Assembly: GCA_964462685.1 (NCBI GenBank)
Contig: CAYWYR010000006.1
Location: 62,001-126,000, forward strand
From: CAYWYR01 sp964462685
Lineage (GTDB): Bacteria > Bacteroidota > Ignavibacteria > Kapaibacteriales > UBA2268
Direction of reading: 5' to 3'
Length of the DNA: 64,000 nt
In this document: in pieces, positions 48,554-58,488 of the stretch
Layout of the letters: each line of letters starts with the position of its first letter
How positions within the stretch are numbered: position 1 is the first letter of the stretch
Program-made: the position numbers and the translations under genes
Notes under the pieces: generated by a model
Databases searched by the model: none
Seen by the model: the letters and a program-made list of their open reading frames with translations, nothing else
What the model was told of the DNA's origin: nothing

Positions 48554-51100
48554 ATGACTTCCTCAAATATCAGAAAGCAATTTATATCATTCTTCCAACA
48601 GAGAGAACATAAAGTAGTTCCTTCTGCTCCATCTGTACCACACGGTGATCCAACTTTGATGTTCACCAACGCTGGAATGAACCAGTTTAAGGATGTCTTT
48701 CTGGGCAGTGGGAGTAGGGATTACAGCCGCGCGGTAGATACACAGAAATGTATAAGGGTATCTGGTAAACATAACGATTTGGAAGAGGTTGGTGTTGATC
48801 ATTATCACCATACTTTCTTTGAAATGCTCGGTAACTGGAGTTTTGGGGATTACTATAAAGCAGAAGCCATCAAATATGCATGGGAACTTCTCACCGATGT
48901 CTGGCAGTTAGATCAATCTAGGCTTTATGCAACTGTTTATACCACAGATGACGAATCCTACGATATATGGAAGAATTATCTTCCAGAAGAAAGAATACTC
49001 CGTTTCGGCGATAAAGATAATTTCTGGGAAATGGGAGATACCGGCCCATGCGGCCCTTCTTCGGAAATACACTACGACGGCACAGATGACAAATCCGGGA
49101 AGGAGCTGGTAAATGCAGGCCACGAGGATGTTATCGAGATATGGAATCTTGTATTTATAGAGTTTAACAGGCAGCACGGGGGCGAACTTGAACCTCTCAG
49201 CCGTAAACATGTTGATACAGGCATGGGGTTCGAAAGGATTACCCGTATCCTCCAAGGGAAATCATCAAATTATGATACCGATATCTTTGAGCCTCTACTA
49301 AAAAGCATTTCAAAGCTTTCTGGTAATGAATACAATGGTTCAGATTCATCAAACGATATTGCTTTCAGAGTAATCGCAGATCACATTCGTGCATTATGTT
49401 TTTCGGTTGCCGATGGCGCTATACCGGGTAGCGACGGTAGGGGATACGTACTCCGCAGAATACTAAGAAGAGCGAGCAGATACGGCTCAAAGCTCGGGAT
49501 GAACGAGCCGTTCCTGTATAAACTGATACCTGTACTGGCAAGCTCAATGGGAGAAGTATTCCCCGAGATTATAGAGAACAAAGAGACTATCGAAAAAATC
49601 ATTCACTCCGAAGAGAAGTCTTTTTTGCAGACTCTCGAAAAAGGTCTTGCAAAGTTCGAAGAGCTTACAAGTGATTCAAACACTGTGTCCGGTAGTGATG
49701 TTTTCCTATTATATGATACTTTCGGATTCCCCGCCGATCTTACTGCTCTGCTTGGTAGGGAGAGAAACATATCAGTTGATCTAGAGGGTTTTGACCGCTA
49801 CATGCAGGATCAGAAGGAAAGATCAAGATCAGCAAGAAAAATTCAAGACGCAGAAGTAGATAATCTCGATATCGATATCGAATCTAGGTTTATCGGTTAC
49901 GATTATGATTATGGGGAAGGACAGGTACGCTGGGCTAGCGGCAAACAGATTGCCGTGGACAATACACCATTTTATGCGGAAAAAGGTGGCCAGATAAGCG
50001 ATAAAGGACAGATTATACATGACGGCAAGGCTTATGAAGTAGTATCCGTCAAAAGTAACAAAGAAGCTATAGTAATCGAGCTTGATAAAGACTATAAAGG
50101 CAGTATAGGCGACAAGGTTGAGCAGAAAATAGATAATGAAAAGCGTATAGCAATCAAGCGGAACCACTCAGCAACGCATCTGCTTCATGCGGCACTCGAG
50201 AAAGTTCTCGGCAGCCATATCCAACAGCAGGGTTCTCTTGTTACCGATAGCTATCTAAGATTTGATTATAATCATTATGAAAAGCCTAGTTCCGATCAAC
50301 TTAGTGAAATAGAATCGATGGTTAACACTGAGATTTTAAAAAACTCTGATGTGATTACGGAGATACTATCACTTGATGAAGCACAAAACCGCCCTGAGAT
50401 AAAACAGTTTTTCGGTGATAAATACGGCAGTGAAGTAAGAGCCGTATCAATGGGAAGAGGGGATGACAGCACATTTTCCGTAGAGTTATGCGGTGGAACA
50501 CATGTATCAAATACCGCTGAAATCGGTTTATTCCTCATTACTTCAGAAAGCTCGATTGCTTCCGGCATAAGAAGAATAGAAGCTGTAACAGGTGAAAAAG
50601 TATATCATGCGATCAATGAACTCCGAGAAGATAAAAACAAGCTATTAAGCGATATATCAGGGCGAGATAAAAATATTAGAGACCTCGAAAAAGAGATCAA
50701 GAAACTATCGACTTCTAATATAACAGATGATATCGATACATTGATTGAGGAAGCACAAACAATAGGCGATGTGAAAATCGCAACAGTTTCCTACGATGAA
50801 CTCGAGGTCGATCAGCTGCGAGAGCTTGGAGATAATCTCAGAAATAAGCTAGGCGATAAGGGGGTAGGGCTTCTTTCTACTACGAACGGCGATAAGATAA
50901 TGCTGGTCTGCGTATCGACAGATGGGATCAAAAAGCAACTGCCCGCAGGTAAAATAGTAGGCGAGGCCGCTAAAAGGATAGGCGGCGGCGGCGGCGGTAA
51001 ACCTCACATGGCTACAGCTGGCGGTAGAGACAAAGAAAAATTACCGGAACTTATGGAAAGCGGTATCCTGGATATTGTTAAAGATATGCTGAAAGGCTGA
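48554..51100 (+). CDS. alaS: Alanyl-tRNA synthetase
   Basis: Charges and edits tRNA-Ala. The 848-residue protein has the class II core ('FFQQREHKVVPSAP', 'LMFTNAGMNQFKDVFLG', 'TFFEMLGNWSFGDYYK'), 'GPCGPSSEIHYD', and 'DTGMGFERI'. The editing domain carries the zinc ligands 'RNHSATHLLHAAL' and 'CGGTHVSNTAEIG'. The C-Ala domain ends with a Gly-rich 'RIGGGGGGKPHMATAGG'. Typical AlaRS length is ~860-880, so this is normal. Its stop overlaps the scpA start (TGATG). tRNA-Ala with the G3:U70 identity pair is at 26539. Confidence 0.98.
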   Translation: MTSSNIRKQFISFFQQREHKVVPSAPSVPHGDPTLMFTNAGMNQFKDVFLGSGSRDYSRAVDTQKCIRVSGKHNDLEEVGVDHYHHTFFEMLGNWSFGDYYKAEAIKYAWELLTDVWQLDQSRLYATVYTTDDESYDIWKNYLPEERILRFGDKDNFWEMGDTGPCGPSSEIHYDGTDDKSGKELVNAGHEDVIEIWNLVFIEFNRQHGGELEPLSRKHVDTGMGFERITRILQGKSSNYDTDIFEPLLKSISKLSGNEYNGSDSSNDIAFRVIADHIRALCFSVADGAIPGSDGRGYVLRRILRRASRYGSKLGMNEPFLYKLIPVLASSMGEVFPEIIENKETIEKIIHSEEKSFLQTLEKGLAKFEELTSDSNTVSGSDVFLLYDTFGFPADLTALLGRERNISVDLEGFDRYMQDQKERSRSARKIQDAEVDNLDIDIESRFIGYDYDYGEGQVRWASGKQIAVDNTPFYAEKGGQISDKGQIIHDGKAYEVVSVKSNKEAIVIELDKDYKGSIGDKVEQKIDNEKRIAIKRNHSATHLLHAALEKVLGSHIQQQGSLVTDSYLRFDYNHYEKPSSDQLSEIESMVNTEILKNSDVITEILSLDEAQNRPEIKQFFGDKYGSEVRAVSMGRGDDSTFSVELCGGTHVSNTAEIGLFLITSESSIASGIRRIEAVTGEKVYHAINELREDKNKLLSDISGRDKNIRDLEKEIKKLSTSNITDDIDTLIEEAQTIGDVKIATVSYDELEVDQLRELGDNLRNKLGDKGVGLLSTTNGDKIMLVCVSTDGIKKQLPAGKIVGEAAKRIGGGGGGKPHMATAGGRDKEKLPELMESGILDIVKDMLKG

Positions 51101-51912
51101 TGTACAAACTCGATCTACCCATATTCGAAGGCCCTTTTGAGCTTTTGCTATATTTTATCAGGCGCGATGAGATAGATATCTATGATATACCTATTTCTAA
51201 AGTGACGGCTGAGTTTTTGGAATATGTACAGATAATAAAAGAGCTCGATCTGGAAATGGCTGGTGATTTTATACTTATGTCCTCTCAGCTCATGTATATA
51301 AAAAGCCAGATGCTGCTGCCGAGAGAAGTACCTGAAGGTGAAGAGCCAGAAGACCCCCGCAGGCAGATTGTGCAGTCCCTGCTGGAGTATCAGAGGTATA
51401 AAGAGGTATCAGAAGATCTTAAGGATATGGAATCCGGAAATAGATATATTATGTACCGTAATCTTTATGAAGCCGAAAGGGATCATATCTCAGAAACAGA
51501 TACCTACAAGAACGCTACTTTTATCGATCTTGTAAAAGCCTACAAGAAAATGCTCGATCGCCAGGAGGGTAAAGATAAGATCCAGCATGTTGTAAACTTC
51601 AATCCAGTAACCATTGAGGCCCAAGTAAAAAAATTTACCGATCTGATAAAAAAACAAAAGCGGTTTTCTTTCAATAAGGTAGCTGAAGATTATGATAAAC
51701 TTACTTTAGTAGTATCATTCCTGGCTATTCTGGAAATGATCAGATACGGGAAGGCAAGTATATCCCAAGATGAAAACTTCGAAGATATATATATAGGGGA
51801 GCCAACACCCGAGCAACTTAAAGACCACGCAGGAGAAGTTATCGATATAACTTCGGATGGAGCCGATCACAGCACGATCGGTGAAAAAGAAACTATACTT
51901 ACTGATTCATAA
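51100..51912 (+). CDS. scpA: Segregation and condensation protein A
   Basis: Kleisin subunit of the SMC-ScpAB condensin complex. The N-terminus 'YKLDLPIFEGPFELLLYFIRRDEIDIYDIPIS' is the ScpA signature (split across residues 2-33), followed by 'EFLEYVQIIKELDLEMAGDFILMSSQLMYIKS' in the SMC-neck-binding helices. A C-terminal winged helix follows ('TLVVSFLAILEMIRYGKASISQ', then 'DENFEDIYI'). Length 270 is normal. The start shares a base with the alaS stop, and scpB follows after 51 bp. Confidence 0.95.
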   Translation: MYKLDLPIFEGPFELLLYFIRRDEIDIYDIPISKVTAEFLEYVQIIKELDLEMAGDFILMSSQLMYIKSQMLLPREVPEGEEPEDPRRQIVQSLLEYQRYKEVSEDLKDMESGNRYIMYRNLYEAERDHISETDTYKNATFIDLVKAYKKMLDRQEGKDKIQHVVNFNPVTIEAQVKKFTDLIKKQKRFSFNKVAEDYDKLTLVVSFLAILEMIRYGKASISQDENFEDIYIGEPTPEQLKDHAGEVIDITSDGADHSTIGEKETILTDS

Positions 51913-51963
51913 TATCGCAGAAATATACCTGCATAATAACCAGATTTTCGACAAACCATTTAT

Positions 51964-52887
51964 ATGGCAGAAATAAACCACATACCTAAGTTCGTATTAC
52001 TTGATAGAGATCAACAAAAACATTTCTTGGAAACGCTTATATTTTCAAGTGAAGATAGGCTGACTATCAAACTACTAATCGATATTCTATCTGAAAAAGA
52101 AGATTTTTTCGATAAATATAATAAAGAGGTTGATCTAGATGTCAAAAGTGGCGAAGAATCAGAAAACGCACCTTCAGAGAGATCCATTCTGCCAGATGAT
52201 TTTGATGAAGCGATGCTCAGCAGATTCGCTCTTAATCAAAAGTATATAAAATTACTTATCGATGAGATTAATATCGACCTCGAGAAAACGAACAGGCCTT
52301 TTAGAATTGTTGATTTCGCAGGTGGTTATCAGTATTCCACACTCAACGAATACGGCGAGCTTGTAGCGAGTGTTGTAAAAGCTAAATCCAAAAAAAGGAT
52401 ATCTAACGTACAACTGGAAACTCTCGCTATCATAGCATACAAACAGCCTGTAACTAAACCTGAAATAGAGCAGATAAGAGGTGTAAATAGCAAAGAAGCT
52501 ATCAATTCCGTGGTAGAAAAAGGGTTTGCTACAGTAGTTGGTAGAAGTGAGAAAGTAGGAAAACCTCTGCTTTACGGAACAACTAAAGATTTTCTCGAGA
52601 CTTTTGGGCTGTCATCACTTAAAGACCTGCCAAACCTGAAAGAAATCAACGAGCTAACCGACGACAGGCCAGACGAGGAAGAACTGCAGAAAGTAAAGAT
52701 CAATCCCACTACAATGGATAAAGAAGCTATTAATGAGCAGAATTATACCAATTCTGAAACTGATGCAGTATTGACAAAAGAGGATGAAAATGCTGTAAAG
52801 CTTTCCGATGATTTAGTCATAGAAGACTCAGCCGACCAGAAGGTAAACACTGATAGCCTATCAAGTCTTTATATCAAAAACAAATAA
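51964..52887 (+). CDS. scpB: Segregation and condensation protein B
   Basis: Dimeric winged-helix partner of ScpA in condensin. N-terminal half: 'LETLIFSSEDRLTIKLLIDIL'. Core: 'RPFRIVDFAGGYQYSTLNEYG' and 'LETLAIIAYKQPVTKPEIEQIRGVNS', followed by 'VVGRSEKVGKPLLYGTTKDFLETFGLSSLKDLP', the family's second winged helix. An acidic ~40-residue insert near 60-75 (SGEESENAPSERS) and a long acidic tail of ~75 residues after the core are extra relative to the usual ~190-200 residues. Confidence 0.95.
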   Translation: MAEINHIPKFVLLDRDQQKHFLETLIFSSEDRLTIKLLIDILSEKEDFFDKYNKEVDLDVKSGEESENAPSERSILPDDFDEAMLSRFALNQKYIKLLIDEINIDLEKTNRPFRIVDFAGGYQYSTLNEYGELVASVVKAKSKKRISNVQLETLAIIAYKQPVTKPEIEQIRGVNSKEAINSVVEKGFATVVGRSEKVGKPLLYGTTKDFLETFGLSSLKDLPNLKEINELTDDRPDEEELQKVKINPTTMDKEAINEQNYTNSETDAVLTKEDENAVKLSDDLVIEDSADQKVNTDSLSSLYIKNK

Positions 52888-52943
52888 CATTAAAATATAT
52901 AAGGCGTCATTTAAGTATTACTTTCAACTAAAAAAGGATAATT

Positions 52944-53306
52944 GTGCCAGCACGTAATATAGACTCAAAAACATTCAAAGATACTATTTTCGATTATACA
53001 GAAAGCCAACAGTGGGATTACAAAGGCGATGTACCGATGATAATCGACTTCTATGCTGACTGGTGCGGGCCTTGTAAAGCCGTCGCTCCTATTATGGATA
53101 AACTATCTGAAGATTATGAAGGCAGAGTGGATATCGTTAAAGTAGATACCGAAAAAGAAGCTGAATTGTCTCAGGTATTCGGTATCAAAAGCATACCATC
53201 GGTGCTTTTTATACCAAAGGACGGAGAACCTAAAATGGCAGTTGGTGCTCTCGATGAAAAAGGATACAAAAACGCTATCGAAGATATTATGGGTGTGGTA
53301 GCTTGA
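52944..53306 (+). CDS. trxA: Thioredoxin
   Basis: A 120-residue cytosolic thiol-disulfide reductase. The active site is 'DFYADWCGPCKAVAP' with WCGPC, and the cis-Pro lies in 'IKSIPSVLFIP'. The N-terminus is somewhat longer than E. coli TrxA. GTG 52944 is the start, preceded by 'AAAAAAGGATA', an acceptable ribosome binding site. It overlaps the small DUF6132 gene at its stop (TTGA), an arrangement common in Bacteroidota, suggesting that the two act together in thiol or redox chemistry. Confidence 0.95.
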   Translation: MPARNIDSKTFKDTIFDYTESQQWDYKGDVPMIIDFYADWCGPCKAVAPIMDKLSEDYEGRVDIVKVDTEKEAELSQVFGIKSIPSVLFIPKDGEPKMAVGALDEKGYKNAIEDIMGVVA

Positions 53307-53473
53307 AAAAAATAATAATACTTGTAATTCTTGGTACCCTGAGCGGCTTGGCTTATTATAATTATTTTGGCTGCACCTCTGGATGTTCTCTTCAGTCCAG
53401 CCCATATATAATGTCTTTTTATGGTGGTTTGATAGGCTTGACTTTGGGCTTCCCAACAAAAAAGAAGAAATGA
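53303..53473 (+). CDS. Small DUF6132-like membrane protein
   Basis: 56 residues from TTG 53303, overlapping the thioredoxin stop by 4 bp. It begins 'MKKIIILVILGTLSGLAYYN' (one membrane helix), then 'YFGCTSGCSLQSSPYIMSFY' and 'GGLIGLTLGF', and ends in Lys (TKKKK). The 'GCxSGxCxxxSxPY' core and second helix match the DUF6132 family often encoded next to thioredoxin or rhodanese genes in Bacteroidota. The Cys pair (CTSGC) may bind metal or take part in sulfur transfer. Role unknown. Confidence 0.75.
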   Translation: MKKIIILVILGTLSGLAYYNYFGCTSGCSLQSSPYIMSFYGGLIGLTLGFPTKKKK

Positions 53474-53527
53474 ATTAACTGTAGATACTTTTACATCAAT
53501 TATGTATTCGTATCTATGGTAATGATC

Positions 53528-53566
53528 AAAAAAAAAAGCCCTGCTACTTTCCAGTAGCAGGGCTTC
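53528..53566. terminator. Bidirectional intrinsic terminator
   Basis: Perfect 13-bp stem AAGCCCTGCTACT / AGTAGCAGGGCTT with a 4-nt loop. Ten A precede it, giving a T-tract for the minus-strand vWA gene. The plus side has TTCTTC, weaker, and may serve the thioredoxin unit. Confidence 0.92.
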
Positions 53567-53593
53567 TTCATTTTGCGCGATTGGATTAACTGA

Positions 53594-56500
53594 TTATCTT
53601 TTTATCATCAGTCTTTGCGTTTCTGTGCTTACTCTTGTCTGGAATACAAGCTGATATAGTCCGTTTGGCTGTGTTGATAGATCAAGAAGTATTTCGTTGT
53701 CACCTTGGTTCACTATACCGTCGAATAATACTGCTTCCACAGAACCAGTCGTATTTACCAGAGTCACTGTTCCCATAATATCGAAAGGTGATGTAACGTT
53801 TAGGTTAACAAAATCAGATACTGGGTTAGGAGCAATACTTTGGATATTTGCAGCAGGACCGCTATTGATCACTGTCCTTATATAATCTGCTTCGCATTCC
53901 CAAGATGTCACAAACTCTGCACCTACGATTGTAGGCTCTCTGCCACACTCCGATGATATAACTGTAAACTCAGCGACCATAGCTTCAGTTGTGCCTAATA
54001 GGAAAGTAGTAGGTAAAGATACTAATTCTACTTCACCTGCATTAGTGATGTTAGCCGGTAGGCCCACAGAATTAAACCTCAGTAAATTGTTGCTTACATC
54101 TATATTTTCATCGATAACACTGAATGACCAGCCTGCTGTAGGGAATATCATATTTTGAGTGAGATCATCAAAGAACAGTACATTCGGGTCATAAGTCATC
54201 TCAAAATCCAGCTCCGCGATCGGATGGTCTAATGGAGGTATTTTTGCGATTAGAACAATATCGGTTACTTCACCAACTTTTTGATCATAAGCAGCCTCTT
54301 GTGTCTCTACGGTAATATAATTACCATTTGCAGTGATATTATAGATTCTCTGAGCATTGAATGTGTTGTTCGATAGATCAATAGTAGCTGAGTAAGTATT
54401 ATTATCTGGCACTCTTATCGTAAACCCATACTCAAAATCAGTCGAATTCGCAGGTATGATAACATCATCAAGCGAAGCGATATCAATTATCTCTGGATTG
54501 GCTCCCGTGATCACTACATCAGCAGCATTGATTGTCATAGTGGATGCATTGGGATTGCTGACTGTGATGGAGGTATTAAAATCATAACATGCCAATAGAT
54601 TAAATGATACATCCACAGGCTCTTGCAGATCACTTGCGCCACAGTTGAATTCTTCCTGAACTGTTACTGTACCTTCAACTTGATTATCTACACCATTACC
54701 CTCCGCAATATCAGCTACAAAGTTCAAAATATCCTGTGCTGGCGCAGCAGAAGAAGGTGTAAACCTGACATATATATCGATATTCGATTCTGTTGGGATA
54801 GTAAGATTGTTCAGTTGATTTACCGGATTTCCACCAGCACCGTCGAGAAGCGTGTAATCCCCACCAAAATCAAATGCAGCAGACTGAATTTCAGTTGCTT
54901 CAAATTGAGAGGTGTTCTCTAAATTCACAACTATCTCATAAGCGATATTAACTTCTGGATCAATAGGGCAGTTATAGGTTGGCAGAAGGGTAGGATTAGT
55001 ACCGGTACCAGTCACATTAGATACAAGTACCTCACCCCCGCCTTGTGTGATATTAACCGGCGTATTGAAATTATTTTCAGCCAATGGACTGAATTCTACT
55101 TCTAATAGTACTTCATCATTTGCGGGAACATTAAACGGAAGATTGATGTCGAGTAGTCTGTATCCGTTACTAGTACCACCAAATTCGATTCCTTCTATGG
55201 CAACAGCTGCGTTTGCGAGATTTCTAACTCTTATCTGGCCAGTGTTAACCGTATTTACTCTTCTTTGTCCGAAATCAAGGTCATCAACAAGTAATTGCGC
55301 ATTTACACCTTCGCCACTGAGTGTGGCTGCGGGATTGTCACAAAAACTGTTTGTTATAAAGTCTATGTCCGCTGTTCTATCTCCGATTGCCTGAGGAGCG
55401 AATGCGATTTCCATATCTAATGACTGGCCGCCTTCTACTACAAAGCTCACTATGCCCGTTCCGTCTCCTGTATAAACAACATCGCCATTGCTTTTAGTAA
55501 TTGATCTGATACTGAAGTCAGGGCTGTTAAGCTGTGGTTCTACTTCTATCGATCCGCCGTTGCTGTTGGTGAATATATCTTCTACAAGTGTAATATCTTC
55601 TCCACCTACTATAAACTGATTCAAATTGACGTTTTCTGTTACTTCAAGCACGCATTCGCCAAGGCCTGTTATCTGTAAAGATATCTGATTGGCACATTCT
55701 GATTCCAAGATCAGAGAAGCATTGAATTGCCTGTCTTCATTTGGTGTGAAGGCTATTTCAAGATCAAGAGCTTCACCAGGAGGAATTGTTATCGGTAAGT
55801 CAGCTTCTTCCAAGCCGGATAGCACACTGAAAACATTATCATCAGGTTGAAAGTAAAAGTCATTTATTACCACCGGTAGGGAAGAGGTATTCACTATTGC
55901 GTTAGGGAAAGACTTTGTGTCGGTTGCCAAAATCGGTACAACAGTAAAATCAACTGGTCTGTTAGTTATATCAAACTCAATAACAGGCCGAAATATATCA
56001 AAAGGATCAGAAATATCCTCGCTTGAAGGGGATTCACCGAATGCGGTAATATAACCATCGACACCACCTATACTAATTACATTATATGAACCGAATTCGC
56101 GGCTATCGGAAAATGTACCTATATCGTATTGCACATCAGTGCCTGGAGTTGTAACCGAGGTTCTTCTATAAAGTGCCGGATTTCTTTGGCCAGGTATGAT
56201 GTCTATTAATTGCATCCTGTTGTTTTCATCAAGTCTGACAGTAAGTGCTGCACCACTCCAGTTATTTACAAGCGGGAAATTCTTGTTTGTTACCTGGATC
56301 TGATTTAAGTCATTAGTGTACTGTCCCAAATATCTAGTGTAGATTTCAAGATTTCCTTCGAATACGCGGATACCTACTGGCTCTAATTCAAAACTAGGTG
56401 CAGAACCATCACCTCCGAGTAAATATTGCTCTTTAACGACACCGTCTTTCCCGATCCTAGCTAAAAATCCGTATTTAACTCCTGGGTTTTTCGAATTGTC

Positions 56501-58393
56501 CTGTATTGAGCCGAAATTGAACTGATTATAGGTATAACCAACTACAAATATTTCATTTACAAATTCTACAACTCCAGTGATAAGATCATCTTGGGGGCTA
56601 CCTCCAACTACTCTCCATTGAAGCTCGCCACCCGCATTATAATACTCGATCAACAAATCTTTTCCACCGTTGGAAGGCGTACTGTTTCCTTTGGATACGA
56701 TACTTCTTTCATATCCCCCGCCTACCATAAGTCCTGTTTCATCCTCTGTATGGTCAATAACAAGTAACGTATCATTATCCCTGCCGCCAGTGGAGTTTGC
56801 CCATAGGAATGAATTAAAAGCTTTCTTGAATAGCTTTACCTGTACATCTGGTTGGTCATCGGTGAATGGGTGATCCCAATCATAGGATAGTCCTGTTGCT
56901 CTTGATTCTATCAGATCCCAGTTAGCCCCGTTATCAGTACTGTAAGTTATCTCTATCTCATCGTCTTCCGCTACACCTGTCCAGGTTATGTTCACGGGAT
57001 CACAAAGGTTTTCTATATCGGCATCCACAGGCCCTGTAAGGATAACCTGGTCTATACCCCCATAGGTAGTTACATTTGGCATACAGTATTCAGATTCAAA
57101 AACGATATCCGCCTGCCTATAGATCTTACCATCAGTCTGCGTGAATCTGACATCTAACTCAAGCGTTTCTCCGGCTGGCACTGTATATGGTGGGTTTACG
57201 GGATTGCCATTCAACCTTTGCTGAACAATGGCGAAATTGGTATTAGGTTGCAAAGAAACCCCTGTAACATCAACATCCAGATTATCAGGTATGTAACTGA
57301 TGGTCTGTGTTACAGCATTCTGCGGCCCGATATTTGGGTTGCCGAAGAATAAATCCTGAGAGCTAAGTGTAAATTGAGCGATAGACTGTTCTCCAGCATC
57401 ATAATTACTTACAGAGGTCAATCCGTTTTTAAGGAAATTGATATTCACTCTTCTGGTTCGATCGGCGGGTGTACAGCTATATGGGGACTCCCATAAAAGC
57501 TCACAAGTCTGTGTTGATTGTATTTCCAAGGCAAGCAACTCATAAACTTCTGATATTTTTTCAGGGGAATCGATTTTGAAATCACGCCCGTTCGTTCTTT
57601 GGGACATCTCGTTTAAGAACGGATCAACATTATTGAATATCGCGATTGAATAGAATATGATATTTTCGTCGATCATATCCTGGATCGCTCTATCACCTCG
57701 GGTAAAGTTTTCTCCATCCACAAGCCTATTGATGATATCGCTATCGCTCGGTTTACCATCGGTAAGGAATATCACGATATTCGGCATATCGTCAGGGCGG
57801 TCGTCGAAAAGAATTTTAGCATTTGGGCTGTCAGGATCAGAGTCACCATTGATTGGGGGAAGATAACGTGTCGCGTTCTGTAGCACGATGTTATCCAGGG
57901 AGTCTTTGAGTTCTGCTTTATCATTTGTCCAAGGGCAGTTGATTACTGCGTTGAATCCGAATATCAAAGTAGATATCCTTGTTCTGCCTACCATATCCAC
58001 TCGGTCAATAAATGTACTGACAGCTTGCTTGACAAAATCAAGCCGGGTCTGCTCAGTATCTTCTACCGTAATATCCATCGAGCGGGAAGCATCAATAATA
58101 AGTAGGATATTTACCTCTGGATCTTCTTCCGATGGAGTACATTCAACTCGTGCCGTAGAGCTCACATCGTATTCAACACCATCTACAAATTCAAGAATCT
58201 GAAAATCAGAGTCTTGGATATCTGTATAATTTGTGTTATTCGGAGCTTTGGCAACGAAATTCGTTTTAATTTCAGGGAAGTTTTCAGTTTGTATCGTCGA
58301 TGTACTGAATCTCTGAGCTTCTATTTCCTTTGCTGGGATTATAGTCATAATCGCGGCAAATACAAATATTAGTCTTATATAATAACTTTTCAT
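53594..58393 (-). CDS. Giant cell-surface vWA / choice-of-anchor / cohesin-like protein with type IX sorting domain
   Basis: 1599 residues. A signal peptide (to about 26) is followed by a vWA domain (~93-280) with the MIDAS triad parts 'DASRS' (101-105) and 'FLTDGKPSDSD' (~209-219). Beta-sandwich domains with choice-of-anchor wording follow ('LDVRFTQTDGKIYRQADIVFES'). In the middle (~520-750) are propeller-like repeats ('WRVVGGSPQDDLITGVVEF', 'EIFVVGYTYNQFNFG'). Several more choice-of-anchor D repeats follow ('LDLEIAFTPNEDRQFNASLI', 'LDMEIAFAPQAIGDRTADI', 'LLEVEFSPLAENNFNTPV'). A cohesin-like domain is near 1385-1500 ('IAELDFEMTYDPNVLFFDDL'). The last ~75 residues ('SIAPNPVSDFVNLNV' to 'QRLMIKR') are a type A T9SS sorting domain. 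It should be anchored on or released from the cell surface. Ligand unknown. Stand-alone gene with its own terminator. Confidence 0.92.
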   Translation of the reverse strand: MKSYYIRLIFVFAAIMTIIPAKEIEAQRFSTSTIQTENFPEIKTNFVAKAPNNTNYTDIQDSDFQILEFVDGVEYDVSSTARVECTPSEEDPEVNILLIIDASRSMDITVEDTEQTRLDFVKQAVSTFIDRVDMVGRTRISTLIFGFNAVINCPWTNDKAELKDSLDNIVLQNATRYLPPINGDSDPDSPNAKILFDDRPDDMPNIVIFLTDGKPSDSDIINRLVDGENFTRGDRAIQDMIDENIIFYSIAIFNNVDPFLNEMSQRTNGRDFKIDSPEKISEVYELLALEIQSTQTCELLWESPYSCTPADRTRRVNINFLKNGLTSVSNYDAGEQSIAQFTLSSQDLFFGNPNIGPQNAVTQTISYIPDNLDVDVTGVSLQPNTNFAIVQQRLNGNPVNPPYTVPAGETLELDVRFTQTDGKIYRQADIVFESEYCMPNVTTYGGIDQVILTGPVDADIENLCDPVNITWTGVAEDDEIEITYSTDNGANWDLIESRATGLSYDWDHPFTDDQPDVQVKLFKKAFNSFLWANSTGGRDNDTLLVIDHTEDETGLMVGGGYERSIVSKGNSTPSNGGKDLLIEYYNAGGELQWRVVGGSPQDDLITGVVEFVNEIFVVGYTYNQFNFGSIQDNSKNPGVKYGFLARIGKDGVVKEQYLLGGDGSAPSFELEPVGIRVFEGNLEIYTRYLGQYTNDLNQIQVTNKNFPLVNNWSGAALTVRLDENNRMQLIDIIPGQRNPALYRRTSVTTPGTDVQYDIGTFSDSREFGSYNVISIGGVDGYITAFGESPSSEDISDPFDIFRPVIEFDITNRPVDFTVVPILATDTKSFPNAIVNTSSLPVVINDFYFQPDDNVFSVLSGLEEADLPITIPPGEALDLEIAFTPNEDRQFNASLILESECANQISLQITGLGECVLEVTENVNLNQFIVGGEDITLVEDIFTNSNGGSIEVEPQLNSPDFSIRSITKSNGDVVYTGDGTGIVSFVVEGGQSLDMEIAFAPQAIGDRTADIDFITNSFCDNPAATLSGEGVNAQLLVDDLDFGQRRVNTVNTGQIRVRNLANAAVAIEGIEFGGTSNGYRLLDINLPFNVPANDEVLLEVEFSPLAENNFNTPVNITQGGGEVLVSNVTGTGTNPTLLPTYNCPIDPEVNIAYEIVVNLENTSQFEATEIQSAAFDFGGDYTLLDGAGGNPVNQLNNLTIPTESNIDIYVRFTPSSAAPAQDILNFVADIAEGNGVDNQVEGTVTVQEEFNCGASDLQEPVDVSFNLLACYDFNTSITVSNPNASTMTINAADVVITGANPEIIDIASLDDVIIPANSTDFEYGFTIRVPDNNTYSATIDLSNNTFNAQRIYNITANGNYITVETQEAAYDQKVGEVTDIVLIAKIPPLDHPIAELDFEMTYDPNVLFFDDLTQNMIFPTAGWSFSVIDENIDVSNNLLRFNSVGLPANITNAGEVELVSLPTTFLLGTTEAMVAEFTVISSECGREPTIVGAEFVTSWECEADYIRTVINSGPAANIQSIAPNPVSDFVNLNVTSPFDIMGTVTLVNTTGSVEAVLFDGIVNQGDNEILLDLSTQPNGLYQLVFQTRVSTETQRLMIKR

Positions 58394-58488
58394 CTTTCCT
58401 TTAGCTTAATGCACAATCCCTCTTATCTTAATAACATATAAGAGAAGAAAAGTTGCAATTTAAGGAAAGAAAATTAAATTAACCTTTT

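Noticed and set aside
50980..51002. GGC repeat resembling a microsatellite
   Set aside because: It encodes the conserved Gly-rich loop of the alanyl-tRNA synthetase C-Ala domain.
56860..56880. ATGGGTGAT resembling the inner end of the DUF559 repeat
   Set aside because: Inside the vWA coding sequence, without the outer palindrome at the right distance; chance match.
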